A DNA stretch of 64,000 nucleotides from Rikenella microfusus (GCA_020722565.1 DYKO01000002.1:20625-84624), one strand, 5' to 3'. Shown: positions 54,585 to 63,859, numbered from the stretch's first letter. Notes: generated from the sequence alone by a model not told the origin. Translations and numbers: made by a program.

Positions 54585-55266
54585 TTAGGTCGGCATACCA
54601 GTATGTTTTGAGTTTTCCTCCCAGAGGGTTGGGTAATTCTTTTCTAATAAACCTATTAGTTTTCACCTTTAAGGGAGTCCTAAAAATGGGACCATCTGTC
54701 ACAAAACTATGGAATTCACCATTTTCGCCACAAATATCTACATTCTCAGGTAAATGGTTTGTAAAATCTGATGTATAATCTTTTCCAACAAAATTTTTGG
54801 GTAGCAACGAGCCATCGATACAGGTTACAATCGATTTAAAACCTAATGCAAAAAATTGTTGTACAATTTCTGTGGAAGGCCTTCCCCAAAGGGGGAAAAT
54901 GGCTTTAAGACCAAGTTTTGAAAGTTGATGTTCGCGGTATTTGCGAATATCCTCAAGGAAAATATCACCAAATATTATTCCTTCAACTCCTTGCTGCATT
55001 TGTAAGGAGAGAAATTTATTCATAATTTCTTCGTATTCCTCTATGGAGCAGGGATAGGGAAGGGGAATAATATGAATTGGCAATCCTATTGACCAAACTT
55101 GTTGTCTTAGCAAATCAACAGAAACACCGTGCATCGAAATGCGGTTATTTGAAGCGTTAACCGTTGTAATCAGCCCGGTAATGTTGATTTCTTTGTTGTT
55201 TAAACAATGATATAAAGCAAGAGCGGAGTCCTTGCCTCCGCTCCAACTCATTAAGTAGTTATCCAT
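54562..55266 (-). CDS. DUF71/Dph6-related ATP pyrophosphatase, B12-linked
   Basis: This 234-residue protein belongs to the COG2102/DUF71 ATP pyrophosphatase family: SWSGGKDSALALYH (PP-loop, SGGKDS at 9-14), GVEGIIFGDIFLEDIRKYREHQ and GFKSIVTCIDGSLLPKNFVG. Eukaryotic and archaeal relatives make diphthamide, which bacteria lack; a bacterial branch found in btuB operons has been proposed to act in B12 salvage. Here it is the third gene behind a cobalamin riboswitch, after btuB and a BtuG-like gene, which fits that branch. The actual reaction is unknown. Confidence 0.9.
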   Translation of the reverse strand: MDNYLMSWSGGKDSALALYHCLNNKEINITGLITTVNASNNRISMHGVSVDLLRQQVWSIGLPIHIIPLPYPCSIEEYEEIMNKFLSLQMQQGVEGIIFGDIFLEDIRKYREHQLSKLGLKAIFPLWGRPSTEIVQQFFALGFKSIVTCIDGSLLPKNFVGKDYTSDFTNHLPENVDICGENGEFHSFVTDGPIFRTPLKVKTNRFIRKELPNPLGGKLKTYWYADLISRSQIE

Positions 55267-55271
55267 AAGTT

Positions 55272-56348
55272 TTAGTTAAATAAAACTCCATTTGGCCCAA
55301 TACCTACTGTAACAGTTTTGCTTGGGGTAGTATTGCTTCCGTTGGCAAATACTTTAAGTGTTCCTCCCGATGTAAAATTGGGGGCCTCCAAGCAGTAAAT
55401 ATCGCCATTTTGAGGATTTACATTGAAACCATAGTAGTAGCCCTGAATTAGTGATTGCTGGGCATTATCAGTTGCATTTAAAGCAATACTGTAAATTCCA
55501 TTAAACCCGTAACCTCCACCATAGTAAACGATTTGTTTGTTTGGACTGATATCGATATGCGAAGGGTGCTTGTCGTTGAATAACGGAATGGATTTCTCAA
55601 CTGACTTTGTTGATGGGTTAATTACCACTAACGATGAGGGTTTAGTAGCAACTATGTTCCAATTAGCATCGTAAATATCGGCTCCTGAACAGATTACCCA
55701 GATATTACCATTGGCATCTGTTACCATATTCTTAGGGCAGTAACCAACTTGAATTGTTTCAACCTGCTTAGTTACAGGATTTATAATCGAAATTGTTGAG
55801 TCAACACCATAACCACCGCTGTTGGCAACAAATATATGACCGCCTACGTAACTTATGCCCTCGGCTCCATAACCAACAGGAATGGAATCCTCTTTTGCAA
55901 GGGTAGCTTGGTTGTAAACCAAAACGGCACCCTTTTGCCCCCAACCGTTCCATTGAGTTACGTAGAGTTTGTCATCGGCTGATGTAATGTAACGGGGATT
56001 ATTCAACCCTTCAATTACTCCTGCCTGAACAAAATCGGTGCTGTTAGCTATTTCTACCTTCCCCGAATTGTTGAGAACAAGGTAAATCTTTCCTTTCGAT
56101 TTGATTGCCGATTGAAGTACATCGCCCAGTGGACGACCGTTCACCCGCTCAAAAAGGTTGTTTATTACAGAATCGGTGCTGTAGCTAACCCAACTTACTG
56201 ATGCGTTGGAGCTGCCAAATGCTCCCTCGTTCAAAATAATAGCCCCATTCTCATATTTTCCGGGCTCGGAATCATTATCGTCGCACGATACCATTCCTAA
56301 TGCCATGAGGGAAAATAATGCGGCAAGTAAAATAACGTTTTTCTTCAT
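55272..56348 (-). CDS. Beta-propeller lipoprotein, BtuG-like
   Basis: This 358-residue protein has a lipoprotein signal with C22 (GMVSC, followed by DDNDSEP, a surface-export-like acidic stretch). The rest forms YncE-like propeller blades (for example RYITSADDKLYVTQWNGWG and AEGISYVGGHIFVANSG). In Bacteroidota, BtuG proteins of this type bind cobalamin with high affinity on the cell surface and work with BtuB. The riboswitch and the btuB gene directly upstream support this role; ligand binding itself is not visible in sequence. Confidence 0.88.
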   Translation of the reverse strand: MKKNVILLAALFSLMALGMVSCDDNDSEPGKYENGAIILNEGAFGSSNASVSWVSYSTDSVINNLFERVNGRPLGDVLQSAIKSKGKIYLVLNNSGKVEIANSTDFVQAGVIEGLNNPRYITSADDKLYVTQWNGWGQKGAVLVYNQATLAKEDSIPVGYGAEGISYVGGHIFVANSGGYGVDSTISIINPVTKQVETIQVGYCPKNMVTDANGNIWVICSGADIYDANWNIVATKPSSLVVINPSTKSVEKSIPLFNDKHPSHIDISPNKQIVYYGGGYGFNGIYSIALNATDNAQQSLIQGYYYGFNVNPQNGDIYCLEAPNFTSGGTLKVFANGSNTTPSKTVTVGIGPNGVLFN

Positions 56349-56353
56349 AATAC

Positions 56354-58282
56354 TTAATTTTTAGTTGATTTAGAGTTAATTTCGATATTTAATCGCACAA
56401 AGAAGTTTCTTAAAGGCATAGCATAGTTGCGCATTAGCTGATACTGTTCGTTCCAAATATTATTGATTCCCACGCTTGCATTTCCCATGCAACCCGCAAA
56501 TGGAAATCTGTATGCCAGAGCTGCATCTCCTATATTATAATAGGGTAATTTGTTTTGTTCGTCGGTATAGCGTTCCGAAGCAAATGAATGGTTATAGTTG
56601 ATGCTAAAGCCGTGATAAGCAATTGAAAGAGTACCCCCTATCCTATGATGGGGTGTGTATATCATTGGTTTTCCACTATTATCGCCTAAATCAAATAATT
56701 TTGAATCGACGTAGGTGTACGATAAATCGGTAAAAACCTTAAATCGACTATTACCAAAGTTAAATTTCATAAAACTTTCGAGTCCCTTTGATTGACCCCT
56801 ATTAAAATTATTGGGTTTCCATCTCCCAAAATCATTAGCATCGGGTAGCCATACAATCCAATTGTTAATCTCACTGATAAATATTGTGCTACTGATACTA
56901 AAAATTAGTTCTTCGGTGCTAAAGCCTATGTCAAATCCTATGTCAGCATTCCATCCATATTCTGGATTAAGATTGGGGTTTCCAGTGGCATAGGTGGTGT
57001 TAGCCCAATACAAATCGTTCATGGTGGGTAGGCGGTAGCTGTTGGCCGCTGAAGCCTTCAGCTTCAAAATATTCATTACCTGAAACTCAGCACCTGTTGA
57101 GAATACTGCGGGAATGAATGATGCATCAATTAACTCATCACGTGCCGAAACTGCCAGTGTAAACTTATCATTTATGAAATGGTTTATCACCGATATGAAG
57201 CCCAAAAAACGGTTTCGCTGGGCATTTTGTGTATAGCTGTCGGATGTTGCTTTATCGTGGGTGTAGCCAACACCTATAATCGTTTCGAACAATTTGCCCA
57301 ATGGCTTTTTTAATTCAATCTCATTAATTAATTGATTGAAATGATTAAGGCTACTAATATTTGAAGTTGGGTCATTAAACCGGTTATCACCCTTTACCCA
57401 TGCATTCTTAATTTTAACGGAAAAAAAACTATTTTCGTGGGTAAGGTTTGAGTTTAATGCATAGTTGCCATCTATCTGATTTGATTGCGATGGCTGGGTG
57501 CTGCTCATTAGGGTTTGTAGGTTTTTATTGTTGTTTGAGAACCATCCAGATATATTCCAGCTGAGTTGATGTGCATGTCGCAATGTGGCATCTAACATTA
57601 TGCCATTGAATTGTGCTTGCGCATTGGTGATGCGCTCACGCGGGTTACCATAGCGGTATGTGTTTATAAACTCAAAGTTGTTATCGGCCCAATTTCTTGT
57701 ATATTTTAATGATAGCGCCATTTTTGAGCTTCCTATTTTGGCTCCCATGCTGGCCCCTCGTGTATTACCATCACCATAAAGCAGCCCTACAGAAAAGCCA
57801 TTGGGTTGTATAAACAACTTCTCACTTTCAAGGACTATCATTCCCGAAACAGCTCCGCTACCGTATATGGTTCCAATGCCTCCATGTTGAACCGTAACAT
57901 TTTTGAATAGAGAAACTGGAAGTTGCGAAAGATTTACCCCTCCATTCATGGGACTTTGCAGGTTTATTCCATTCCAAATAATAGCAGTATGTGATGAGTT
58001 ACCACCACGTAAAGCAACGGTTGAGAGCCCACCAACACCGTAGGTCCGTATGTTAATTCCTGTTGATTGTAGCAAATCTGCCAGGTTTCGGCCATCAAAA
58101 TTCTTAATCTTTAGGGTGTCAATCCGAACCATATTAGTTCCTATGGAATGAAACTGACGGTAGGTAGAATAAATAGCAACTTCTGGTATTCGAATGGCAT
58201 CATCAAAACTCAATTGAGCCATGGCACAATTGAGCAGTAAAATAGAAAATGATATACCAGTAAATGCTGCTCTAAAAAACAT
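56354..58282 (-). CDS. btuB: TonB-dependent cobalamin receptor BtuB-like
   Basis: This 642-residue protein has a signal peptide (1-22), a plug domain with DLLQSTGINIRTYGVGGLSTVALRG-type segments near 68-95 and GSGAVSGMIVLES near 140, and a 22-strand barrel ending with an aromatic-rich strand (FFVRLNIEIN). The TonB box is probably within RIPEVAIYSTY near residue 33. A cobalamin riboswitch lies directly upstream. It imports B12 or related corrinoids across the outer membrane. Confidence 0.93.
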   Translation of the reverse strand: MFFRAAFTGISFSILLLNCAMAQLSFDDAIRIPEVAIYSTYRQFHSIGTNMVRIDTLKIKNFDGRNLADLLQSTGINIRTYGVGGLSTVALRGGNSSHTAIIWNGINLQSPMNGGVNLSQLPVSLFKNVTVQHGGIGTIYGSGAVSGMIVLESEKLFIQPNGFSVGLLYGDGNTRGASMGAKIGSSKMALSLKYTRNWADNNFEFINTYRYGNPRERITNAQAQFNGIMLDATLRHAHQLSWNISGWFSNNNKNLQTLMSSTQPSQSNQIDGNYALNSNLTHENSFFSVKIKNAWVKGDNRFNDPTSNISSLNHFNQLINEIELKKPLGKLFETIIGVGYTHDKATSDSYTQNAQRNRFLGFISVINHFINDKFTLAVSARDELIDASFIPAVFSTGAEFQVMNILKLKASAANSYRLPTMNDLYWANTTYATGNPNLNPEYGWNADIGFDIGFSTEELIFSISSTIFISEINNWIVWLPDANDFGRWKPNNFNRGQSKGLESFMKFNFGNSRFKVFTDLSYTYVDSKLFDLGDNSGKPMIYTPHHRIGGTLSIAYHGFSINYNHSFASERYTDEQNKLPYYNIGDAALAYRFPFAGCMGNASVGINNIWNEQYQLMRNYAMPLRNFFVRLNIEINSKSTKN

Positions 58283-58335
58283 TGCTACAAATGATTAATC
58301 ATTTTTAATCATTCGCAACAATCGGACTAAGTGAA

Positions 58336-58365
58336 AATAGAACAGAAAAACGGTTGTGTTCTATT
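58336..58365 (-). terminator. Terminator hairpin of the cobalamin riboswitch
   Basis: AATAGAACA (58336-58344) pairs with TGTTCTATT (58357-58365), and on the minus strand the stem is followed by TTTTCAC. It lies between the aptamer and btuB and is the likely expression platform. Confidence 0.65.
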
Positions 58366-58397
58366 CTTCGCTTTTCACCCGAAAGCTACGAAAAAAG

Positions 58398-58560
58398 CAT
58401 TTTGGCAGGTCTTCTGGCTTGCTCAACCTTTTACAGCCTTCCCATCGATTAATTCGACAGTGGCAGGGGAATAAAAGGCCATTGATGAGCTTACAACTGC
58501 GGGGACAGCCCTGGATTTGCACCGGGTTCCCTTTTAAGCCCTATAGGCACCAATACCATG
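58398..58560 (-). promoter_or_regulatory. Cobalamin (B12) riboswitch
   Basis: On the minus strand the sequence shows, in order, GGTGCC (58546-58551), AAAAGGGAA, a CCGGTGCAAATCC segment, GGGCTGTCCCCGCA, the B12-box element GCCACTGTC, GGGAAGGC and AGAAGACCTGCC near 58404. This is the conserved order of cobalamin riboswitches. It controls the btuB/BtuG-like/DUF71 operon, probably reducing expression when cobalamin is abundant. Confidence 0.95.
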
Positions 58561-58639
58561 CAATTATACGACGATATTTCCAATTTGCAAAGTAAATTGG
58601 CGTGTTCTAAAACATTAAACAAAGATTTTGATACATAAT

Positions 58640-58670
58640 TTGATTATTTACAGATTTATGCTTTTATTTG
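58640..58670 (+). promoter_or_regulatory. Candidate promoter of the his operon
   Basis: TTG at 58640-58642 and TTTATTTG at 58663-58670 are 20 bases apart, matching the Bacteroidota -33/-7 pattern with one mismatch. Transcription would start just before the His-rich leader ORF at 58690. Confidence 0.5.
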
Positions 58671-58689
58671 CAATATACAAATCCGCAAA

Positions 58690-58770
58690 ATGAAGGCTAA
58701 TTGTTATACCATGTTGCATCATCATCACCATTCACATCATGTGCGAATGGCAGATGGACATTTGGTATAA
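58690..58770 (+). CDS. hisL: his leader peptide
   Basis: A 26-codon ORF (MKANCYTML, then HHHHHSHH, then VRMADGHLV) carries eight His codons, seven of them within eight codons at 58717-58740. It lies directly upstream of hisG and downstream of a promoter candidate. Segments 58703-58711 (GTTATACCA) and 58763-58771 (TGGTATAAC) can pair and would enclose the His codons. It is the sensor peptide of a histidine attenuator. Confidence 0.85.
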   Translation: MKANCYTMLHHHHHSHHVRMADGHLV

Positions 58771-58806
58771 CCGTAGCTAATCCATAAAAGACTTTTCAAA
58801 AAAATC

Positions 58807-58837
58807 AAAGGGTTTGCCATACAAGGGCAGGCCCTTT
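58807..58837 (+). terminator. his attenuator hairpin
   Basis: AAAGGGTTTGCC (58807-58818) pairs with GGCAGGCCCTTT (58826-58837) over 12 bp including two G-U pairs, with a 7-base loop. The U tract after it is imperfect (CTGCATTTTAC). A competing pairing of GGTATAACC (58764-58772) with GGTT..ATAC within 58811-58822 is possible. Its place between the His leader ORF and hisG marks it as the attenuator. Confidence 0.7.
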
Positions 58838-58871
58838 CTGCATTTTACTCACTTATAAAAATCAAATCGAT

Positions 58872-59732
58872 ATGAACACAAAACTTACATTGGCTATACA
58901 AAAAAGCGGCCGATTGAATCAGGGAACCATTGAACTGCTGAACCTTTGTGGAATAAAGATATCCAATGGCAGCAATCATTTAAAGGCATTGGCAGAGGGG
59001 TTCCCATTGGAAGTCCTGCTTCTACGTGATGACGATATCCCACAATACGTTGCCGACGGGGTGGCCGATATTGGAATATTGGGCTTCAACGAGGTTTTTG
59101 AAAAGGGCAAGGATATTGCCATTATCCGCCAGTTGGGGTTTTCGCGGTGCCGTTTGTCCATAGCAGTACCTCGCAATGTGGATTACACCGGGAGGCAGTG
59201 GTTGAACGGAAAGCGAATTGCCACATCGTATCCTGAAATTCTTAAAAAATTTTTGAATGAAAATGGCATGAATGCCGATATTCATCCCATTAGCGGTTCT
59301 GTTGAAATAACCCCGGGGATTGGAATGGCTGATGCCATTTTTGAGATTGTTAGCAGCGGTGGTACACTTTTGAGTAACAACTTAAAAGAGGTTGATGTGA
59401 TTCTCAAAAGTGAGGCCGTTCTTGTTTCAAATAAATCACTCGAAAGCACTAAGAAAGAACTATTAAACAAATTGGAATTCCGAATCGAAGCGGTTCAAAA
59501 GGCCCAGCGTAACAAGTATATTTTGCTAAATGCTCCTAACAACAAACTTAACGATATAATCAAATTGATTCCGGGTATGAAAAGCCCTACCGTATTGCCC
59601 TTAGCTATTGATGGTTGGTGTTCGCTACACTCTGTTGTTACCGAGGATGACTTCTGGGACGTTATTGGGAGTTTAAAAGCAGCAGGAGCCGAGGGAATTC
59701 TTGTTGTGCCAATTGAAAAGATGGTAATTTAA
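58872..59732 (+). CDS. hisG: ATP phosphoribosyltransferase HisG (long form)
   Basis: This 286-residue protein is a long-form HisG with a C-terminal regulatory domain. It has TLAIQKSGRLN, LLLRDDDIPQYVADGVADIGILG, the PRPP-binding ITPGIGMADAIFEIVSSGGTLL region and the C-terminal PTVLPLA...SLHSVV and AAGAEGILVVPIEKM segments. It catalyses the first step of histidine synthesis. It is intact and heads the his operon behind the leader and attenuator. Confidence 0.95.
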   Translation: MNTKLTLAIQKSGRLNQGTIELLNLCGIKISNGSNHLKALAEGFPLEVLLLRDDDIPQYVADGVADIGILGFNEVFEKGKDIAIIRQLGFSRCRLSIAVPRNVDYTGRQWLNGKRIATSYPEILKKFLNENGMNADIHPISGSVEITPGIGMADAIFEIVSSGGTLLSNNLKEVDVILKSEAVLVSNKSLESTKKELLNKLEFRIEAVQKAQRNKYILLNAPNNKLNDIIKLIPGMKSPTVLPLAIDGWCSLHSVVTEDDFWDVIGSLKAAGAEGILVVPIEKMVI

Positions 59733-59746
59733 TTCGATGTGATAAT

Positions 59747-61043
59747 ATGAAGGTAATTATTGATAATCCGGCATACAGCTATGCTGAAATTCTAAAGCGA
59801 CCGGTTGAGCAGAATACAGAGATTAAAAGAAGGAAGGGTAAGAGAGATTATTGAACTAGTTAAGGCTGAGGGCGACCGTGCAGTAAAGTTTCTCACCAAA
59901 AAATTCGACGGAATCGATATTGAACAAACAGAAATCAACAAAGAGGTAAGTGGAAGCTCTTCCAACCAAGTAAATCGACAACTTAAGGATGCCATTGCTG
60001 CTGCAGTCATTAACATTGAAAGGTTTCATGTGGCTCAGCTACCCAAGGGAATTGAGGTTGACACTGTTCCTGGTGTTCGGTGTAAGTTGGTATATCGTCC
60101 GCTAAAGCGGGTTGGTTTATATGTTCCGGGAGGAACAGCACCGCTAATATCCACAGCATTAATGCTGGGAATACCTGCAAGGGTAGCCGGATGTAGCGAG
60201 TTGATAGTATGCACCCCGCCTCCCGTTAATCCTGCAATACTTTATGTTAGCAGCCTATTAAACGCAAGAGTATTCAGAATTGGTGGGGCTCAGGCTATTG
60301 CTGCAATGGCGTTTGGCACCCAAACTATTCCACAGGTTAATAAGATTTTTGGTCCGGGTAATGCCTATGTTACCGAGGCTAAAATGCAAATTGCAGCAGC
60401 AGGTATTCCTATTGATATACCAGCGGGACCCTCGGAGCTACTTGTTATTTCCGATGAAACTGCCATTCCAAAATTTATTGCTGCCGATTTGCTTTCGCAG
60501 GCCGAACACTGCCCCGATAGCCAGGTGGTACTCATTAGCACCAGCACTGCAATTATCAATGAAACACTAAATGAGATAAACATTCAAATGGAGAAATTAT
60601 CACGCAAATTAACAGCGCAAAAATCGTTGGGTAACAGTTTTGCCATAAAGGTCGATAGCATACCAAGGGTAATTGAAATCAGCAATACCTATGCACCCGA
60701 GCACCTAATCATGGCAATTGAAAACCCCAACGAATTCGAAAATGAAATTGTAAATGCAGGTTCAGTCTTTTTGGGAAATTTTACTCCTGAATCGGTTGGT
60801 GATTATGCAAGCGGTACCAATCATACTCTTCCCACCAGCGGGTTTGCCAAAAGTTGGAGCGGAGTTTCGCTAAACTCTTTCCTGAAAACAATCACCCTTC
60901 AAGAACTTACTCCTAGCGGTCTATACAATATCAGCAGTACGGTTACAACTTTGGCAAATGCTGAGCGGCTCGATGCTCACGCAAATGCAATTTCAATTCG
61001 ACTAAACTACATCAATAATAGATCCAAAAATGAAATACTATGA
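59747..61043 (+). pseudogene. hisD: hisD (histidinol dehydrogenase) with early frameshift
   Basis: The ATG at 59747 opens a HisD-like N-terminus (MKVIIDNPAYSYAEILKRPV, then EQNTEI) that stops soon after. Reading must move by one base in the AAAA run at 59825-59828 to continue as KEGRVREIIELVKAEGDRAV and KFLTKKFDG, after which the frame is complete to 61043. With the run as AAA the spacing between RP and GD matches intact relatives. The remaining body is well kept: GPGNAYVTEAKMQ, PAGPSELLVISD, SQAEHCPDSQ and the catalytic TYAPEHLIM. An internal TTG start at 59805 gives 412 residues that lack the N-terminal part. Either a decayed gene or a sequencing error. Confidence 0.85.
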
Positions 61044-62101
61044 TGACCACAGAACAAACCCTCAAACTAATAAGGCCGAATATTGCTTCGCTAAAACCCT
61101 ACTCATCGGCTAGGAGCGAGTTTATTGGTAGTGGTGTGGCTCTACTCGATGCTAACGAAAACCCTTACTCAATTTGGGGTGACCCCGGGCTCAATCGCTA
61201 TCCCGATCCTTTGCAACGTAGGGTTAAACAACGCATTGCTGAACTAAAAGGAATTTTGCCGCAGCAGCTCTTTTTGGGTAATGGCAGCGACGAAATAATT
61301 GACCTTTTAATCCGGTGCTTTTGTGAACCAGGAAAAGATGAAATTGCCATTTTCAACCCAACCTACGGGATGTATTCGGTTTGTGCAGCCGTGAATAACG
61401 TTGCTGTGCAATCATTCCAACATAACAATGATTTCATGATTGATGCACAGTATTTTCTCAAAACTGTGAATGATTCTGTTAAAGTAGTTTTTATATGTAA
61501 TCCAAATAATCCTTCAGGAAACACACAACCCATTGAAACAATATCCAAGATTATTGCTGAATTCAAAGGTATTGTGGTGATTGATGAAGCCTACATCGAT
61601 TTTTGTACGGGAAAATCAGTGTTGCCTATCATTTCAAAATATCCTAATCTGGTAGTTATGCAAACCTTTTCAAAAGCATGGGCACTTGCCGGGGCAAGAA
61701 TTGGCTTAGCAGCTGCTGTCCCTGAACTGATTCAAGTGCTAAATAAGGTGAAATTCCCTTACAACATTGGGGTTCCATCATTCAAGGCACTTGAAAAGGC
61801 AATTGCTAATTCCACAGCCAAAAATATCCATATTGATGAAATCATCAATGAAAGACAAAGGATATTTAATATACTGCAAGAATTTCCAAATGTTGCTAAG
61901 GTGTATCAAAGCGAGGCCAACTTCATTCTGGTTAAAACAAGTAATGCCGATAGAATACATCGTTACCTGATGGAGCATGGAATTATTTCTCGAAACAGAA
62001 GTAGGGATCCGCTTTGCGAGAACTGCCTGAGGATAACCATCGGCATAAAAACAGAAAATGCAAAACTGCTCGGGGTTTGGAAGAACATGAAACTGGATTA
62101 G
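61040..62101 (+). CDS. hisC: Histidinol-phosphate aminotransferase HisC
   Basis: This 353-residue protein is a full-length class II-like aminotransferase. It has [51 protein letters not shown] and the PLP Lys in [14 protein letters not shown], ending with LRITIG. It converts imidazole-acetol phosphate to histidinol phosphate. Its start overlaps the end of hisD by 4 bp (ATGA). No lesion was found. Confidence 0.95.
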   Translation: MMTTEQTLKLIRPNIASLKPYSSARSEFIGSGVALLDANENPYSIWGDPGLNRYPDPLQRRVKQRIAELKGILPQQLFLGNGSDEIIDLLIRCFCEPGKDEIAIFNPTYGMYSVCAAVNNVAVQSFQHNNDFMIDAQYFLKTVNDSVKVVFICNPNNPSGNTQPIETISKIIAEFKGIVVIDEAYIDFCTGKSVLPIISKYPNLVVMQTFSKAWALAGARIGLAAAVPELIQVLNKVKFPYNIGVPSFKALEKAIANSTAKNIHIDEIINERQRIFNILQEFPNVAKVYQSEANFILVKTSNADRIHRYLMEHGIISRNRSRDPLCENCLRITIGIKTENAKLLGVWKNMKLD

Positions 62102-62129
62102 TGTGAATACATCAATAATTAAAAATAAA

Positions 62130-62525
62130 ATGAGACCTATACTTTTTATTGATCGTGACGGCACGCTCATTCGTGATCCTAACGATTACCAGATTGATTC
62201 GTTTGATAAACTCAACTTTATGCCGGGGGTGTTCACGTTTCTGGGGGAAATTTGTCGGGAGCTTGACTACTATTTGGTTATGGTTACTAACCAAGATGGT
62301 TTAGGCACGGCAAGTTTTCCAGAAGATAATTTTTGGGGGCCACATAAACTTTTACTCAGGGCATTAAATTCTGAAGCGATTTTCTTTGATGAAATACTTA
62401 TCGATAGGTCATTTCCTGACGAGAATCTACCAACGCGGAAAAAATGAATAGGTTTGGTTGAACATCTTCTGAACGAAAATTTTGACATTGAGAATTCGTT
62501 TTTAATTGGCGACCGCGAAACCGAT
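62130..62525 (+). pseudogene. hisB: hisB fragment: N-terminal phosphatase part with in-frame stop
   Basis: From the ATG at 62130 the frame has the HisB phosphatase start ([15 protein letters not shown]) with the DxD pair, [41 protein letters not shown], and then TGA at 62445-62447 (codon 106). The same frame continues without shift as IGLVEHLLNENFDIENSF and LIGDRETD. Relatives have RKP(G/R)TG at the stop position, so several bases changed there. At about 62523 the sequence passes directly into the middle of hisF. The whole imidazoleglycerol-phosphate dehydratase domain is absent. Confidence 0.88.
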
Positions 62526-63146
62526 GAACTGGTGCTACTCGATATTTCGGCCACTCTCGAAGGTCGAGAAACATTTACCCAAGTAGTTAGCGATGTAGCA
62601 AAAGCCATAGCCATTCCTTTTACTGTAGGAGGAGGAATTAGCAGCATTGAGCATGCTGAAAAATTGCTGAAAGCAGGTGCCGATAAAATATCAGTAAACA
62701 CAGCAGCCATTAAGAATCCAAGATTCATAGGGCAACTCGCAGAAGAATTTGGATCACAATGCGTTGTTGTGGCTATTGATGCCATACTTACTGTAAAGGG
62801 TTGGGAGGTAGTTAGCCATGCGGGGACCGTTGAAACTGGCATAACTGCTTCCAAGTGGGCTAAAACCTGCGAAATATTGGGAGCTGGTGAAATACTACTA
62901 ACCTCTCATACGTCCGATGGCACAAGGGCTGGATTTGCTATTGACCTAACTAGGGAGATAGCCCAAATGGTTGCTATTCCCGTTATAGCATCGGGTGGTG
63001 CTGGTAAACCTGAACACTTTGTTGATGTTTTTACCAAAGGGAAAGCCAATGCTGCACTGGCGGCTGGAATATTTCACTACCATCAATTTAGCATATCAGA
63101 GGTAAAAGATTACCTTTTAAGTAAAGGCATTCTTATTCGATACTAA
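62523..63146 (+). pseudogene. hisF: hisF fragment lacking its N-terminus
   Basis: From the shared Asp codon at 62523 the frame reads as HisF: DELVLLDISATLEGRETF, PFTVGGGISSIEHAEKLL, GADKISVNTAAI, VVAIDA with the D130 equivalent, and IPVIASGGAGKPEHF to the normal end. The first roughly 48 residues, including the catalytic Asp of the CLDV segment, are missing and replaced by the HisB tail. TSHTSDGTRAG differs from the usual TSM(D/N)xDGT. Without the N-terminal strand the barrel and active site cannot be complete. Confidence 0.9.
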
Positions 63147-63161
63147 ATAACTAACAAAAAC

Positions 63162-63821
63162 ATGACAACACTTAATTTTGACAAACTAAATGGCCTAATC
63201 CCAGCTATAATTCAAGATGCTGTCACCAATAGGGTCTTGATGTTGGGGTTTATGAATCGCGAATCGCTTGAGATAACCCGTAAAACGGGTTTTGCAACAT
63301 TTTACAGCCGCAGCCGTAGGCAATTATGGACAAAAGGCGAAACATCGGGCAACTATTTAAAAGTAACTGAAATAATTACCGATTGCGATGGTGATACACT
63401 TTTGGTAAAGGTTATTCCACACGGACCTGTATGCCATACCGGCAGTGATACTTGCTTTAACAAGTCAAACAGCAGTACTTTAGGATTTATTGAGTATCTC
63501 GAAAGTGTAATTGAAAGCCGAAGGACAGCCCGTACTGAAAGCTGCTACACGGCTCAATTGCTGAGTTTGGGGCCCAAGCGTATAGCAAAAAAGGTAGGGG
63601 AGGAGGCTGTTGAGGTGGCTCTTGAGGCTGAAAGCGGTGATATGGAAAATTTACTGAATGAAACTGCCGATTTGATTTATCACACATTAGTGTTACTTGC
63701 CAGTCGTAACTTAAATTTTGCTCAGGTTGTTAATACACTTAAAACCCGACATGCCGATGCTAAATTTTCCAGCAGTGAGGTTGAGAACTTCAAACGAGGC
63801 GAAAACCAGTGGGGCAAATAA
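63162..63821 (+). CDS. hisIE: Bifunctional phosphoribosyl-AMP cyclohydrolase/phosphoribosyl-ATP pyrophosphatase HisIE
   Basis: This 219-residue protein has the HisI domain ([51 protein letters not shown], and [12 protein letters not shown]) followed by the HisE domain ([23 protein letters not shown] segment, [11 protein letters not shown] and [16 protein letters not shown]). It carries out the second and third steps of the pathway. It is intact and ends the operon, 15 bp after the hisF remnant. Confidence 0.95.
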   Translation: MTTLNFDKLNGLIPAIIQDAVTNRVLMLGFMNRESLEITRKTGFATFYSRSRRQLWTKGETSGNYLKVTEIITDCDGDTLLVKVIPHGPVCHTGSDTCFNKSNSSTLGFIEYLESVIESRRTARTESCYTAQLLSLGPKRIAKKVGEEAVEVALEAESGDMENLLNETADLIYHTLVLLASRNLNFAQVVNTLKTRHADAKFSSSEVENFKRGENQWGK

Positions 63822-63859
63822 AACGCATGTTAACACTTTTATTTTTTAAAAGTAATGTT

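Noticed and set aside
58356..58595. 79-codon ORF on the plus strand
   Set aside because: It lies wholly on the opposite strand of the cobalamin riboswitch and has no protein-like features.
58717..58740. Run of His codons as a cloning tag or vector sequence
   Set aside because: No vector sequence is around it, and its place between promoter and hisG with matching hairpins explains it as a leader peptide.
59805..61043. 412-codon ORF from a TTG as the true hisD
   Set aside because: A better HisD N-terminus with an ATG lies upstream at 59747 in another frame, so this start is the result of the frameshift.
62454..63146. 230-codon ORF as an intact HisF
   Set aside because: It begins with the HisB tail and lacks the HisF N-terminus with the catalytic Asp; it is a fusion remnant.
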